Source: Seonamhaeicola sediminis (GTDB taxonomy: Bacteria; Bacteroidota; Bacteroidia; Flavobacteriales; Flavobacteriaceae). From it: a stretch of DNA of 64,000 nt. A program made the translations under genes and the position numbers. Positions 9,624 to 17,870 of this stretch are shown here, piece after piece. The notes under the pieces were generated by a model. The model saw nothing but the letters and a program-made list of their open reading frames with translations, was not told where the DNA came from and made no database searches. How positions within the stretch are numbered: the stretch's first letter is position 1; the number at the start of each line of letters is the position of its first letter. The stretch lies in the NCBI RefSeq assembly GCF_004358095.2, contig NZ_SMZJ02000002.1, positions 248,001 through 312,000 of the forward strand, written 5' to 3'.

Positions 9624-12596
9624 CTAATTATAAACAAATTCATCTAGTGTGGCTTTGCTTTGCAGTTCAAATAATTTGATGACCCTAACAGATTTAGTTT
9701 CATTGGGTTTTGCAAAGTTTTTATAAACCGTATACTTTAAATAGGTTGGATTTTGAGTTTCTTCTCCTTTTAAATTTTTAATATTAATAAGCCATTTTCC
9801 AGGTTCAGCATCATCAATAAAAAACTCTTCTGTTTGATACCCTTTTTGTATGCCATCTAATATTCGTTCTTTTTTTGAAAATTCCGAAAGTTCCCAAGTA
9901 AAATATTTATTATCAGGATTTACAAATTGTAATTCAAACTCTGCCAACGGATTATTCCATTCAAAAACAAAACGCATATCTTTTTTAAAGTTTAAACTTA
10001 ACAAATCAGGAGACAAATCATTATAATCAACTTCTGCTTTATGTAACATCACTAAATGTCTAAGTTCATTTTCTATAACACTTCTCAATCCTGAAAAATC
10101 AACTTCAGGAATTGTGCCTAAAAGCATTTGTTTATACAATAACATAGCTTTATTATAATTTCCTGTATTTTGATAAGCCAAAGCCATATCTCTGTATGAT
10201 TGCGCTTGTTTAGGGTTTAACTCCAATATTCTTTTATATATAAACCTAGCTTCTTCATATTTGTTTAATGCTTCTAACTTATATGCTAACGTTTTCAATG
10301 CTTTAACATTATTATAGGCAATATCTGCAATACTAGTAAGAATATTGTAGGCTTTTGTAGAATCCCATCTTTCAAAATATTCTGAAGCATCAAAATAAAA
10401 GAAAATTGGCAACTGTTCAAATCTGGTTTTTTGTGCTTCATAAATTTGCAATGCTTCATTAAATGATGATGCCGCATATAATTCATTTACAAAATTAGAA
10501 ACTTTTGAATTGGTTTCAGGATAGAATTTTGTTTGGTCATAATCGTTACCTGTTAATAACGCCCAATTTTTTAATTGCTCTTCAGAACTAAATTCTGAAG
10601 TTTTGGTAGTAACTAAAATAGCACCTCCAGCAGCATCAGACCCAAACCTATTAATTCCAGCTAGCGATCTTAAAACAGTAATTGACTTTATGTTTTGTGG
10701 AGATAAATTCAAGTAATTCAAACTATATAATCCATCAACAAAAACAGCTGGTGGAGTCCTTTTATCTCTTATCCAAATATTAGCATTAATGGGAGTTCCA
10801 GATACATTTACTCCAGGTGTTCTGCGTAAAACATCAACAAAATAAATATCTGAGGGACGGATATCATTTTCACTTATGTAATTAGATGCATAACCTAATT
10901 TTCTGTTACCAAGCCTAGCAATATTATCATTATCGTTAGATTTTTCATTTATACCACTTACACTAATCTCTTCAAGAAACTCTATATTTAACTCTAAATC
11001 AATATCGATATTCTTTTTATTTGATACTGTTATTGCCTTTTGTTTTACTCCAAAATAATTAACCAATAAAATATCACCATAATCTGCTTTTATTTCATAT
11101 TTACCTTCTTCATCGGTAAAAACCTCATCATATGTATTTTTAATACTTACTGAAACACCTTCAAGAGGCCCTGATTTGCTTTGTACTACTCCGTAAATAG
11201 TATTTCTGTTATCCAAAACACTTGCTTCATCATATACTGTTTTATCTAAAATATCAAACTCCATGTATCTCAAAGCAGAAGAAATTGAGGTTTTATTCAG
11301 ATTAACATAACTTGCATCTGAGCTTTGAGAAATCTCTTGTAAAACTTTATGGTTTGTTTTATAATTTGAGCTAATACAAAATATGGGATTTCTGAAGTTA
11401 TACTCGAAATCTGATAAAGTTGAATACCCATCACCAAAAAGCATTACAATGTCAGAATTAAACGAATTTTTTGAAAATACATCGGTAAAACTAGTTCCTG
11501 CTTCGTAAGTTGTGTTTTTTAAGTGATTAAGCAGTAACTCACTCTCTCCTTTTTTGACTTCAAATGTTTTATCGCTTGTTATTTCCATATTAAACTTTAC
11601 TACCCTTACTTTAACATTCTTAATTGTATTTAAATAGGTTTTTAAAAATTCAAATTCTTTATTAATATTTCTATTTAAAAACATAGATTCAGAATTGTCC
11701 CAAAGAATGGTTATGGTATTAGGCTTCGTTCTTTTTTCTATTTTGTTGTACTTTTTTGGAAAAGATGTTAATACCTGAAAAGACATTGTGGCATCTTTTA
11801 TTTCCTCCCACTTATCTTGACTTATGTAACGAGTGAAGGTAGTTCCTGAGCCAATACCAGCCACAACAAACCCTACTTTATCACCAAATACCTCAACTAG
11901 TTCAATACTAACTATAATATCATTATCTACTTTGATATTATATGGTTTTAAGTTAATGGTATCAATACCTATTTTCTTGGTTACAACATGAAAAATATTA
12001 GTACTTAGCAAGTTTTTATTGGGAAGCTTTTTGTTGGAATCATAAATATTTACTCTTAATTTAATGCTGTCGGAAATATTTTCTAAAATCCTTAACTTTA
12101 AATCTAATAATTTAGAGTCCTTTTTATTTATTTTAAGTCTTGTTGCAATTTCACCTCCAAGTGCAACCTCTTCTTTCCAATAACCTATTGTATAACCATC
12201 AAAATCTAAACCACCTACTTGCTTTTTCTCGGTTTCAGGTGCAGTAATTATTAATTCATCTAAACTTTGAATGTCGGGTTGTAAGTATATTTTGTTGGTG
12301 TTTGATAATTTTGAAAATAAATCTGGAGCCTTTATTTTTAAGGTTTTATATCCTAATGAAGAAAATTGTAATACATCAAAATTTCTAATGTAATCTTCTT
12401 CATATTGCAATTTAAAACTGCCTTTTTCATTACTTGCTGTACCAATACTTTTATCAACAAAACCAATATTTACATATGGTATCGGCTGATTTGTAGATTT
12501 ATCTAATACAAAAGCATCAATAGTGATAATATCCTGTGAAAAAACTTGATTATATCCAAACAGAAGGAGTAGTATAAATACTAATATCTTATTCAT
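9624..12596 (-). CDS. mosaic exported protein: carboxypeptidase-regulatory-like, VWA, TonB plug, TPR
   Basis: A signal peptide (ending VFSQ) precedes, in order: a carboxypeptidase-D-regulatory-like beta sandwich (about 24-105), a beta-rich region (about 147-270), a von Willebrand A-like domain with the MIDAS start DNSES near residue 298 (about 293-460), a second regulatory-like sandwich (about 466-545), a TonB-plug-like domain (about 575-670; VDVLRRTPGVNV, then AVFVDG and GAILVTTK), TPR repeats (about 720-860) and a C-terminal beta domain. There is no 22-strand barrel, so it is not a transporter. It is probably periplasmic or surface-exposed; the role is unknown. Confidence 0.75.
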   Translation of the reverse strand: MNKILVFILLLLFGYNQVFSQDIITIDAFVLDKSTNQPIPYVNIGFVDKSIGTASNEKGSFKLQYEEDYIRNFDVLQFSSLGYKTLKIKAPDLFSKLSNTNKIYLQPDIQSLDELIITAPETEKKQVGGLDFDGYTIGYWKEEVALGGEIATRLKINKKDSKLLDLKLRILENISDSIKLRVNIYDSNKKLPNKNLLSTNIFHVVTKKIGIDTINLKPYNIKVDNDIIVSIELVEVFGDKVGFVVAGIGSGTTFTRYISQDKWEEIKDATMSFQVLTSFPKKYNKIEKRTKPNTITILWDNSESMFLNRNINKEFEFLKTYLNTIKNVKVRVVKFNMEITSDKTFEVKKGESELLLNHLKNTTYEAGTSFTDVFSKNSFNSDIVMLFGDGYSTLSDFEYNFRNPIFCISSNYKTNHKVLQEISQSSDASYVNLNKTSISSALRYMEFDILDKTVYDEASVLDNRNTIYGVVQSKSGPLEGVSVSIKNTYDEVFTDEEGKYEIKADYGDILLVNYFGVKQKAITVSNKKNIDIDLELNIEFLEEISVSGINEKSNDNDNIARLGNRKLGYASNYISENDIRPSDIYFVDVLRRTPGVNVSGTPINANIWIRDKRTPPAVFVDGLYSLNYLNLSPQNIKSITVLRSLAGINRFGSDAAGGAILVTTKTSEFSSEEQLKNWALLTGNDYDQTKFYPETNSKVSNFVNELYAASSFNEALQIYEAQKTRFEQLPIFFYFDASEYFERWDSTKAYNILTSIADIAYNNVKALKTLAYKLEALNKYEEARFIYKRILELNPKQAQSYRDMALAYQNTGNYNKAMLLYKQMLLGTIPEVDFSGLRSVIENELRHLVMLHKAEVDYNDLSPDLLSLNFKKDMRFVFEWNNPLAEFELQFVNPDNKYFTWELSEFSKKERILDGIQKGYQTEEFFIDDAEPGKWLINIKNLKGEETQNPTYLKYTVYKNFAKPNETKSVRVIKLFELQSKATLDEFVYN

Positions 12597-12762
12597 CTAC
12601 CTTTATAATTGAAAAATTTATTTTAAAAATAAACTAATAAAACCCCTTTACCGTAATATAATTAGTTTTTTAAGAAAAATATAAGATATTACGATGTAAG
12701 ACGAAAAGCCCTAAAAGATATTGATTATTTTAGAGCTTGAAATTTATAAACTTAAGGTTAAG

Positions 12763-13638
12763 TTAACCAATTATTTGCTTAATTTCCTTGCGGTAATTAG
12801 AGGCACTTTTACCTATAACTTCATTAAACTGTTTATTAAAATGTGAAAAATTGTTGAATCCACATTCAAAACAGATATCAGCAATACTCAACTGACTTTC
12901 ATTAAGTAGCTTAGTAGCATGTACAATTCTAATCTCATTAACCACTTGGGTAAACGTTTTTCCAGTAGTTTTCTTAAAATATCTACAAAAAGCAGGTACT
13001 GTCATACTCACCTTGTTAGCAATATCTTCTAAGGCTATATGCTCTTTAAAATTGACATTTACATATTTATAAATGGTCTTAATCTTATCAGTATCTTGAG
13101 GTTCTGCTTCAAATACAAAGCCATCGGCATTTAAAATGGTATAATCTTCTGTAGTAGCTAAGTATTGCAATATTTCCAAAAGTTTCAAAACCCTTTCAAA
13201 GCCTGTATGGTTTTCTAAATCTTCAATTTTTTTTCCTACCGCATCCTTAGCCTCTCTTCCAAACTTAATACCATTTTTGGCTTTTTCAAATAAAGACGCT
13301 ATCGCAATTGCTTCTGGCACATTATTAAGAAAATCTTCACCTAAAAATTCTGGTTTAAATTGAATAGTGGTTTCAATACCAGCAGCTGTTAATCTATCTG
13401 TAAAACCATTATGTGGTAAATTTGACCCTATTAGGATAAGTTGGCTATTATTAAAGTAGGACAAGTGATTGCCAATGTGTGTTTTTCCCTGTCCTCTGTT
13501 TACGTATATAAGTTCTATTTCTGGGTGAAAATGCCAGAACATTTCACTCCTATCTTGCTTATCGTTGTGTTGTTTCACCAAAATAGAATTACCAAAAGTT
13601 GGTGACAACTTTTTAAATGTAGGTTTCTTAGTTATCAT
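12763..13638 (-). CDS. AraC family transcriptional regulator, cupin type
   Basis: An N-terminal cupin (MFWHFHPEIELIYVNRGQG, about residues 25-110 from this start) is typical of sugar- or small-molecule-sensing AraC regulators. The C-terminal two-helix-turn-helix domain is complete (IADICFECGFNNFSHFNKQF, ending ASNYRKE). The frame is open upstream to 13740, but a good -7 box at 13659-13666 places the transcription start downstream of that ATG. I therefore choose the ATG at 13638 (291 residues). It is divergent from the secreted paralogue island and may regulate it; that is inference. Confidence 0.87.
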   Translation of the reverse strand: MITKKPTFKKLSPTFGNSILVKQHNDKQDRSEMFWHFHPEIELIYVNRGQGKTHIGNHLSYFNNSQLILIGSNLPHNGFTDRLTAAGIETTIQFKPEFLGEDFLNNVPEAIAIASLFEKAKNGIKFGREAKDAVGKKIEDLENHTGFERVLKLLEILQYLATTEDYTILNADGFVFEAEPQDTDKIKTIYKYVNVNFKEHIALEDIANKVSMTVPAFCRYFKKTTGKTFTQVVNEIRIVHATKLLNESQLSIADICFECGFNNFSHFNKQFNEVIGKSASNYRKEIKQIIG

Positions 13639-13658
13639 ATTGGGTAATCTTTTGTGTG

Positions 13659-13666
13659 CAAAATTA
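13659..13666 (-). promoter_or_regulatory. -7 box for the cupin AraC gene
   Basis: Minus-strand TAATTTTG matches TAnnTTTG and lies 21 bases before the ATG at 13638. It decides the start choice against the upstream ATG at 13740. Confidence 0.55.
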
Positions 13667-13807
13667 CAATATATTATGCGTACATTATACATATAATTAC
13701 CATAAACGTGTGTTAAATTAACTTTAAAGCTATTTAACAAATCCTTAACTGTTAATATAGCATATAAATTAGCTAAAATTGATGTTTTTTGACCCTAATA
13801 TGTAACA

Positions 13808-13815
13808 TATATTTG
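13808..13815 (+). promoter_or_regulatory. -7 box of the decayed paralogue unit
   Basis: TATATTTG is an exact TAnnTTTG match, with a TTG at 13789-13791 sixteen bases upstream. No intact gene follows, only about 140 bases and then a terminator. Confidence 0.45.
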
Positions 13816-13838
13816 TACCATAAAGTTTTAGTTAAGTT

Positions 13839-13980
13839 ATGAAACAATAATTGAAGCAAAGAAAATCAAAGGTCTTACTTCAATTTAAGAATAAAAAGAT
13901 TTCATAAATACATTAATAATTAGTTTAATGTCTTATTTAGTTTAGTTGGTAGAGTGGGCTGTGGTGGCCCACTTTTTTTT
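13839..13980 (+). pseudogene. decayed third copy of the secreted paralogue, or short non-coding RNA
   Basis: After a promoter-like box the sequence has an ATG followed two codons later by a stop. In another frame it then ends as ...RFHKYINN-stop, matching the last codons of the paralogue at 14291 (TKFINN) and that at 15294 (IKYINK). From 13911 to 13980 the sequence, including stop codon, spacer and terminator, is nearly identical to 14866-14935. The body of the gene is missing. Either it is a deletion remnant or the roughly 150-base transcript is itself functional. Confidence 0.55.
13953..13980 (+). terminator. Rho-independent terminator of the decayed unit
   Basis: Stem AGTGGGC/GCCCACT with a seven-base loop and a run of seven T. 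Nearly identical to the terminator at 14907. Confidence 0.8.
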
Positions 13981-14140
13981 GCATGAACTTTATTCAACAA
14001 TTAAAAACTTACTTCGTTTAATAACAAAAAACTTTGCTAAGATCTTCTGCTTAAATATTTTTTGATTTATCGTTGATAACAATGGTTTTTACCCAAAGGA
14101 ATAAGACACGTATCCTCATAGTGTTTTTCTTTGAAATATA
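13981..14140. other. non-coding stretch with nothing recognised
   Basis: A/T-rich spacer between the decayed unit's terminator and the start of the repeated promoter segment. No ORF, hairpin or RNA gene is visible. Confidence 0.5.
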
Positions 14141-14356
14141 TATTATTAACCCTACAATATACTATTTTAACTTAACACAAACTTATTATACATTTAACAG
14201 ATAATATAGGACATAAATTAATCAATTTCAATGTTTTACACGCTATTTATCTACTATACATTTGCAGTGTAAAACGTTAAAAACCAAATCATGAAAAACG
14301 TATTTTCAAACACTAAAAAAGGAATCTTAATGGTAGCAATGATGGCTACGGTTATG
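14141..14356 (+). repeat. direct repeat copy A: promoter, leader and signal-peptide codons
   Basis: About 216 bases are repeated at 15144-15359 with an offset of 1003 bases and only two clear mismatches (a/c near 14220, g/a near 14242) before divergence at 14356. The repeat covers the upstream region, the -7 box and the first 21 codons. Confidence 0.9.
14257..14264 (+). promoter_or_regulatory. -7 box of secreted paralogue 1
   Basis: TACATTTG, an exact TAnnTTTG match, 27 bases before the ATG at 14291. The same box occurs in the repeat upstream of paralogue 2. Confidence 0.6.
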
Positions 14357-14875
14357 GGTTTTGCTAATGACGGTGAATTAATTGTAAAAGATGCTAAAAG
14401 AACTTCCTTAACGTTTAAAAACGTAAAAGAAGGTAACTCACTTACAATAAAAGATGCTAACGGTCTTACTTTATATAAGGAGTTAATTAAAAAATCAGGA
14501 GTTTACTCAAAAGGGTTTGACTTAAGAGCACTACCAGATGGTATTTACTTTTTTGAACTAGAAAAAGATGTTGAAATTAAAACCATTCCTTTTTCGGTAT
14601 CTCATAATAAGGTAACGTTCAATAAAGAATCAGAAACTCTATACAACAAACCCATAGTAGTTGTTAAAAAAGATATGTTATACATTACTAAAATTGATTC
14701 TAACTACGAACCTTTTACAATAAGCCTATTTGGCAAAAATAGTGGTGAATTGTTATATACTGAAACCGTTACAAATACTTGTGTTATTGAGAAAGTTTAT
14801 AAGCTAAAAGCGGGAAATTATAAATTAGTATTAAATTCTAATAATAAATATTTTACAAAATTCATTAATAATTAG
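14291..14875 (+). CDS. secreted hypothetical protein, paralogue 1
   Basis: A signal peptide (hydrophobic core GILMVAMMATVMGFA) is followed by about 170 residues of two repeated-looking beta domains. The first (about 37-105) contains LTIKDANGLTLYKE, GFDL and LPDGIYFFE. The second (about 127-190) contains PFTISLFGK, ELLYTET and LKAGNYKLV. The pattern resembles the beta sandwich found in type IX secretion C-terminal domains, but no sorting signal is clear. It is roughly 45 percent identical to the next gene over the mature part and identical in the first 21 residues. Flavobacteriaceae have many such proteins of unknown function. Confidence 0.8.
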   Translation: MKNVFSNTKKGILMVAMMATVMGFANDGELIVKDAKRTSLTFKNVKEGNSLTIKDANGLTLYKELIKKSGVYSKGFDLRALPDGIYFFELEKDVEIKTIPFSVSHNKVTFNKESETLYNKPIVVVKKDMLYITKIDSNYEPFTISLFGKNSGELLYTETVTNTCVIEKVYKLKAGNYKLVLNSNNKYFTKFINN

Positions 14876-14906
14876 TTTTAATGTCTTATTTAGTTTAGTT
14901 GGTAGA

Positions 14907-14935
14907 AGTGGGCTGTGGTAGCCCACTTTTTTTTT
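14907..14935 (+). terminator. Rho-independent terminator of paralogue 1
   Basis: Stem AGTGGGC/GCCCACT, seven-base loop, then a run of eight or nine T. It differs from the upstream copy only in the loop. Confidence 0.85.
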
Positions 14936-15143
14936 ATCAAAAATTTACACATAACTTCTTTGTTTTCTTTTTTGGCAACCTCTCCTCTCTTATAAACTCC
15001 TTTTACTTTAGCTGTATTGTAATAAAAGTAATTTAACTTTCTCAAGTCAAGCAATACAATTTCATAATAGAATTTTTAATTCTATAACTGCTATCAAAAT
15101 AAAACTAACAACATCATGAAAGAATCCTTTTCTTAAAAGTATG
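14936..15143. other. non-coding spacer with one small inverted repeat
   Basis: No ORF or RNA gene is visible. At 15067-15085 there is a perfect 8-bp inverted repeat AATAGAAT-type arm pair (ATAGAATT and AATTCTAT around TTT). It has no T-run and no obvious role. Confidence 0.45.
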
Positions 15144-15359
15144 TATTATTAACCCTACAATATACTATTTTAACTTAACACAAACTTATTATACATTTAA
15201 CAGATAATATAGGACATAAATTCATCAATTTCAATGTTTTACACACTATTTATCTACTATACATTTGCAGTGTAAAACGTTAAAAACCAAATCATGAAAA
15301 ACGTATTTTCAAACACTAAAAAAGGAATCTTAATGGTAGCAATGATGGCTACGGTTATA
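15144..15359 (+). repeat. direct repeat copy B: promoter, leader and signal-peptide codons
   Basis: Second copy of the segment at 14141-14356, with an offset of 1003 bases. Identity ends abruptly at codon 22 of the downstream gene. Confidence 0.9.
15260..15267 (+). promoter_or_regulatory. -7 box of secreted paralogue 2
   Basis: TACATTTG inside repeat copy B, 27 bases before the ATG at 15294. Confidence 0.6.
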
Positions 15360-15890
15360 GGTTACGCAAACGAGATGTCTTTAGTTAATTATGGAAGAGA
15401 TCTGAGAGCAACAGCATTAACAATTACTAATGCAAAAGAAGGAGACTTACTTTCTATTAAAGATGGTTACGGTACTACTCTATATAAAGAAATTATTGAA
15501 CAGACTGGTACATATAATAAAGGTTTTGATTTAACCGACCTACCTGATGGAGAGTATTTCTTTGAAATAGATAAGGATATGGAAATTAATTCTATTCCCT
15601 TTTCTGTAAAATCTAGTGCAGTAACCTTTAAAAAAGAAAAGGAGACTACAGTATTTAAACCGTATGTTAGAGAGGAGTATGATTTAGTGTATATCACTAA
15701 ATTAGCACCAAACAAAGAACCGTTATCTGTTAAAATATACGGTCTTTATAATGGTGTTTCAGAATTGTTATACACAGAAACTATTGAAGGTATTCAAAAC
15801 ATAGAAAGAGCTTTTAAGCTTTATGAAGGGGAATACAAATTAGTTTTTGCTTCTAACGATAGAGAATTTATAAAATACATTAATAAATAG
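15294..15890 (+). CDS. secreted hypothetical protein, paralogue 2
   Basis: The same architecture as the gene at 14291: identical 21-residue signal region, then two beta domains with conserved landmarks LSIKDGYGTTLYKE, GFDL, LPDGEYFFE, SIPFSVK, ELLYTET and EGEYKLVFAS. The mature part has diverged strongly and gained a few residues (198 in total). It ends with its own, different terminator. Function unknown. Confidence 0.8.
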   Translation: MKNVFSNTKKGILMVAMMATVIGYANEMSLVNYGRDLRATALTITNAKEGDLLSIKDGYGTTLYKEIIEQTGTYNKGFDLTDLPDGEYFFEIDKDMEINSIPFSVKSSAVTFKKEKETTVFKPYVREEYDLVYITKLAPNKEPLSVKIYGLYNGVSELLYTETIEGIQNIERAFKLYEGEYKLVFASNDREFIKYINK

Positions 15891-15925
15891 TTTACTCAAG
15901 TAGTTCTTATTTTGTTAAGTTTCTA

Positions 15926-15956
15926 AAAGCGGGCCTATTTAAGCCCGCTTTCTTTT
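15926..15956. terminator. terminator between paralogue 2 and the radical SAM gene
   Basis: Stem AAAGCGGGC/GCCCGCTTT with an eight-base loop and a following T-rich run on the plus strand. It reaches the stop codon of the convergent radical SAM gene and may act in both directions. Confidence 0.75.
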
Positions 15957-17029
15957 TAAAAAAACTTTAGCTGCCTGGTTTTGTGTTGCTCATGTAAATC
16001 ACAATTAAGTTTGGGCATGCGCTTTTCTTTAAAGTATTTCCGTTTTGCTAAGAGCATTAGGTTTGTAATCTGTTCTGCTATTTTGCCTTCACCTCGCATT
16101 CTAGTTCCAAATCTACTATCATTTAAAGTACCTCCGTGGCAATTTTCAATTTGATGCAACACTTTATCAGCACTATCAGGCAACGTCTTCTTAATCCAAT
16201 CTGTAAAAATACCACCAATAGCTCCATTGAGTCTAACTAAAGTGTGTGCTATGGCGTTAGCACCATGCTCTGAAGCCGCTTTTGCTAATGGTAAAATTTC
16301 ATGACTATTTATTGATGGAATAATTGGTGCTATCATAACATTTACTGGAACACCATTATTTGTAAGGGTTTTAACAGTTTCCAAACGCTTTTTTATGGTG
16401 GTTGTTCTTGGTTCTAAAACACGTCTTGTTTTTTCTGAAAGTGATGTTACAGATAGATTAACAGCTATCAAATTATTCTTAGCCAGTTCCTTTATTAGGT
16501 CAAGATCACGTAAGATCTGTGAATTTTTGGTGATGATACCTACAGGATGTTTGTGTTTTAAAAACACTTCCAAACACTGTCTGGTTATTTTATAAATTTG
16601 TTCGGCAGGTTGATAGCAATCGGTATTGCCAGACATTACTATAGGATGCGCTTTCCAGTGCTTCTTTTGTATGAAAGCCTCTAGTAATTTTGGCGCCTCT
16701 TTTTTTACTAAAATTCGTCTTTCAAAATCTAAACCAGCACTGTAACCCCAATATTCATGTGTGTTTCTGGCATAGCAATACACACAACCATGCTCACAAC
16801 CTTGATATGCATTCATGGAGTATGACATCCCTATATCTGGACTAGTTACTTTATTTACTATGGTTTTAGGAAATACCTCCAGATAGCGTGTTTTATTTTT
16901 ATCAGCTTGTTCGCCTTCTTTTTGGCAATATTCAAGAAAATCATCACGCATTTCATGACTTAATTCAAAGAAACGATTAGGGACGTTAAGCTGTGCGCCA
17001 CGTCCTTTTATAACAGACTTGGGGTTCAT
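15956..17029 (-). CDS. radical SAM protein, PA0069/SplB-like family
   Basis: A radical SAM [4Fe-4S] motif is present as CEHGCVYCYARN (CxxxCxxC spacing) near residue 78. The context MNAYQGCEHGC and the later segments MSGNTDCYQPAE and VNVMIAPIIPSIN are typical of the PA0069 family of spore-photoproduct-lyase-like proteins. Length, 357 residues, is usual. Its natural substrate is not established. It is convergent with the paralogue island and divergent from the methyltransferase gene. Confidence 0.88.
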   Translation of the reverse strand: MNPKSVIKGRGAQLNVPNRFFELSHEMRDDFLEYCQKEGEQADKNKTRYLEVFPKTIVNKVTSPDIGMSYSMNAYQGCEHGCVYCYARNTHEYWGYSAGLDFERRILVKKEAPKLLEAFIQKKHWKAHPIVMSGNTDCYQPAEQIYKITRQCLEVFLKHKHPVGIITKNSQILRDLDLIKELAKNNLIAVNLSVTSLSEKTRRVLEPRTTTIKKRLETVKTLTNNGVPVNVMIAPIIPSINSHEILPLAKAASEHGANAIAHTLVRLNGAIGGIFTDWIKKTLPDSADKVLHQIENCHGGTLNDSRFGTRMRGEGKIAEQITNLMLLAKRKYFKEKRMPKLNCDLHEQHKTRQLKFF

Positions 17030-17198
17030 AATACTAAATTTTAAAAGTTATTGGGAGTACCAGACTTGTTAAAATTAACCATTATTTGAACCTAATAATG
17101 TTAAATAAAAATTGGGTTATTAACAATTTGAATTTCAGTAATAAAATACAGAACTTCGTTAACTGCTTAAAACAACTATTAAAATTATTTAGTATTAA

Positions 17199-17789
17199 AT
17201 GAAAGGAGTCATTAAGGCAAGTACTGCAGATAAATACTTAACCCCGTTGCGTAGTCAGATAGTAGATTTGGTTAAGCCAAATACAACAGTAGTTGATTTT
17301 GGATGTGGAAGTGGAGATCTACTTTTTAAGCTTTCCAATAAGATTACTTGTGGAATAGGTATAGATAAATCAGAGAACTTAATCTCATATGCCTCAAAAC
17401 GAGCTCATATAGCCAAATTTCAAAATCTTGAATTTAGAATTTCAGACATAGTTAAAGAACCTTTAATTGGGCTTGAAAAAAACTATTCCATTGCCAGTTT
17501 ATTATTTCATGTGTTAGATTGGGAAGCGTCAACAGAACTATTAAAAAAGATAATTAGTATTTCAGAAACGACTATAATCTGTGGATTCTGTAAACCCAAT
17601 AGTTTTAAGCAAAATTTGTTGCTATGGCTTGATCAAAGATTCACTGCTCATTATAGCAATTATAAGAACTATTCCCGTAAAGGATTTACCGAAGGCCTAT
17701 TAAACTCTATAGAGAATATTAAATACGATACTATAAATACTTTTGATTCATGTATAAAGATTTATGTGATAAGTAAATTTAACCTCTAA
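17199..17789 (+). CDS. class I SAM-dependent methyltransferase
   Basis: Motif I VVDFGCGSGDLLF (about residues 30-42) and the acidic IGIDKSENLI loop show a Rossmann-type SAM-binding fold. The protein is 196 residues long. The C-terminal half has no signature I recognise, so the substrate is unknown. It stands alone between the radical SAM gene and the convergent enoyl-CoA hydratase gene. Confidence 0.8.
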   Translation: MKGVIKASTADKYLTPLRSQIVDLVKPNTTVVDFGCGSGDLLFKLSNKITCGIGIDKSENLISYASKRAHIAKFQNLEFRISDIVKEPLIGLEKNYSIASLLFHVLDWEASTELLKKIISISETTIICGFCKPNSFKQNLLLWLDQRFTAHYSNYKNYSRKGFTEGLLNSIENIKYDTINTFDSCIKIYVISKFNL

Positions 17790-17870
17790 AAAAGAACTGT
17801 TTTTAAATTACTTTTGATAAATAAACAAGATTTTTTACTTCATAAGCCTTAAGAGCCCTGAAAATATTAA

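Noticed and set aside
9624-12596. TonB-dependent outer-membrane transporter
   Set aside because: A plug-like domain is present but no C-terminal beta-barrel; the space is taken by TPR and other domains.
13936-13958. tRNA-like D-arm sequence (TTTAGTTGGTAGAG) in the paralogue island, repeated near 14890
   Set aside because: No acceptor stem, anticodon arm or T-arm can be drawn around it; it is part of the conserved spacer before the terminator.
15067-15085. Operator or terminator in the paralogue spacer
   Set aside because: A/T-only 8-bp arms with a three-base loop are expected by chance in such A/T-rich DNA, and no T-run or promoter is near.
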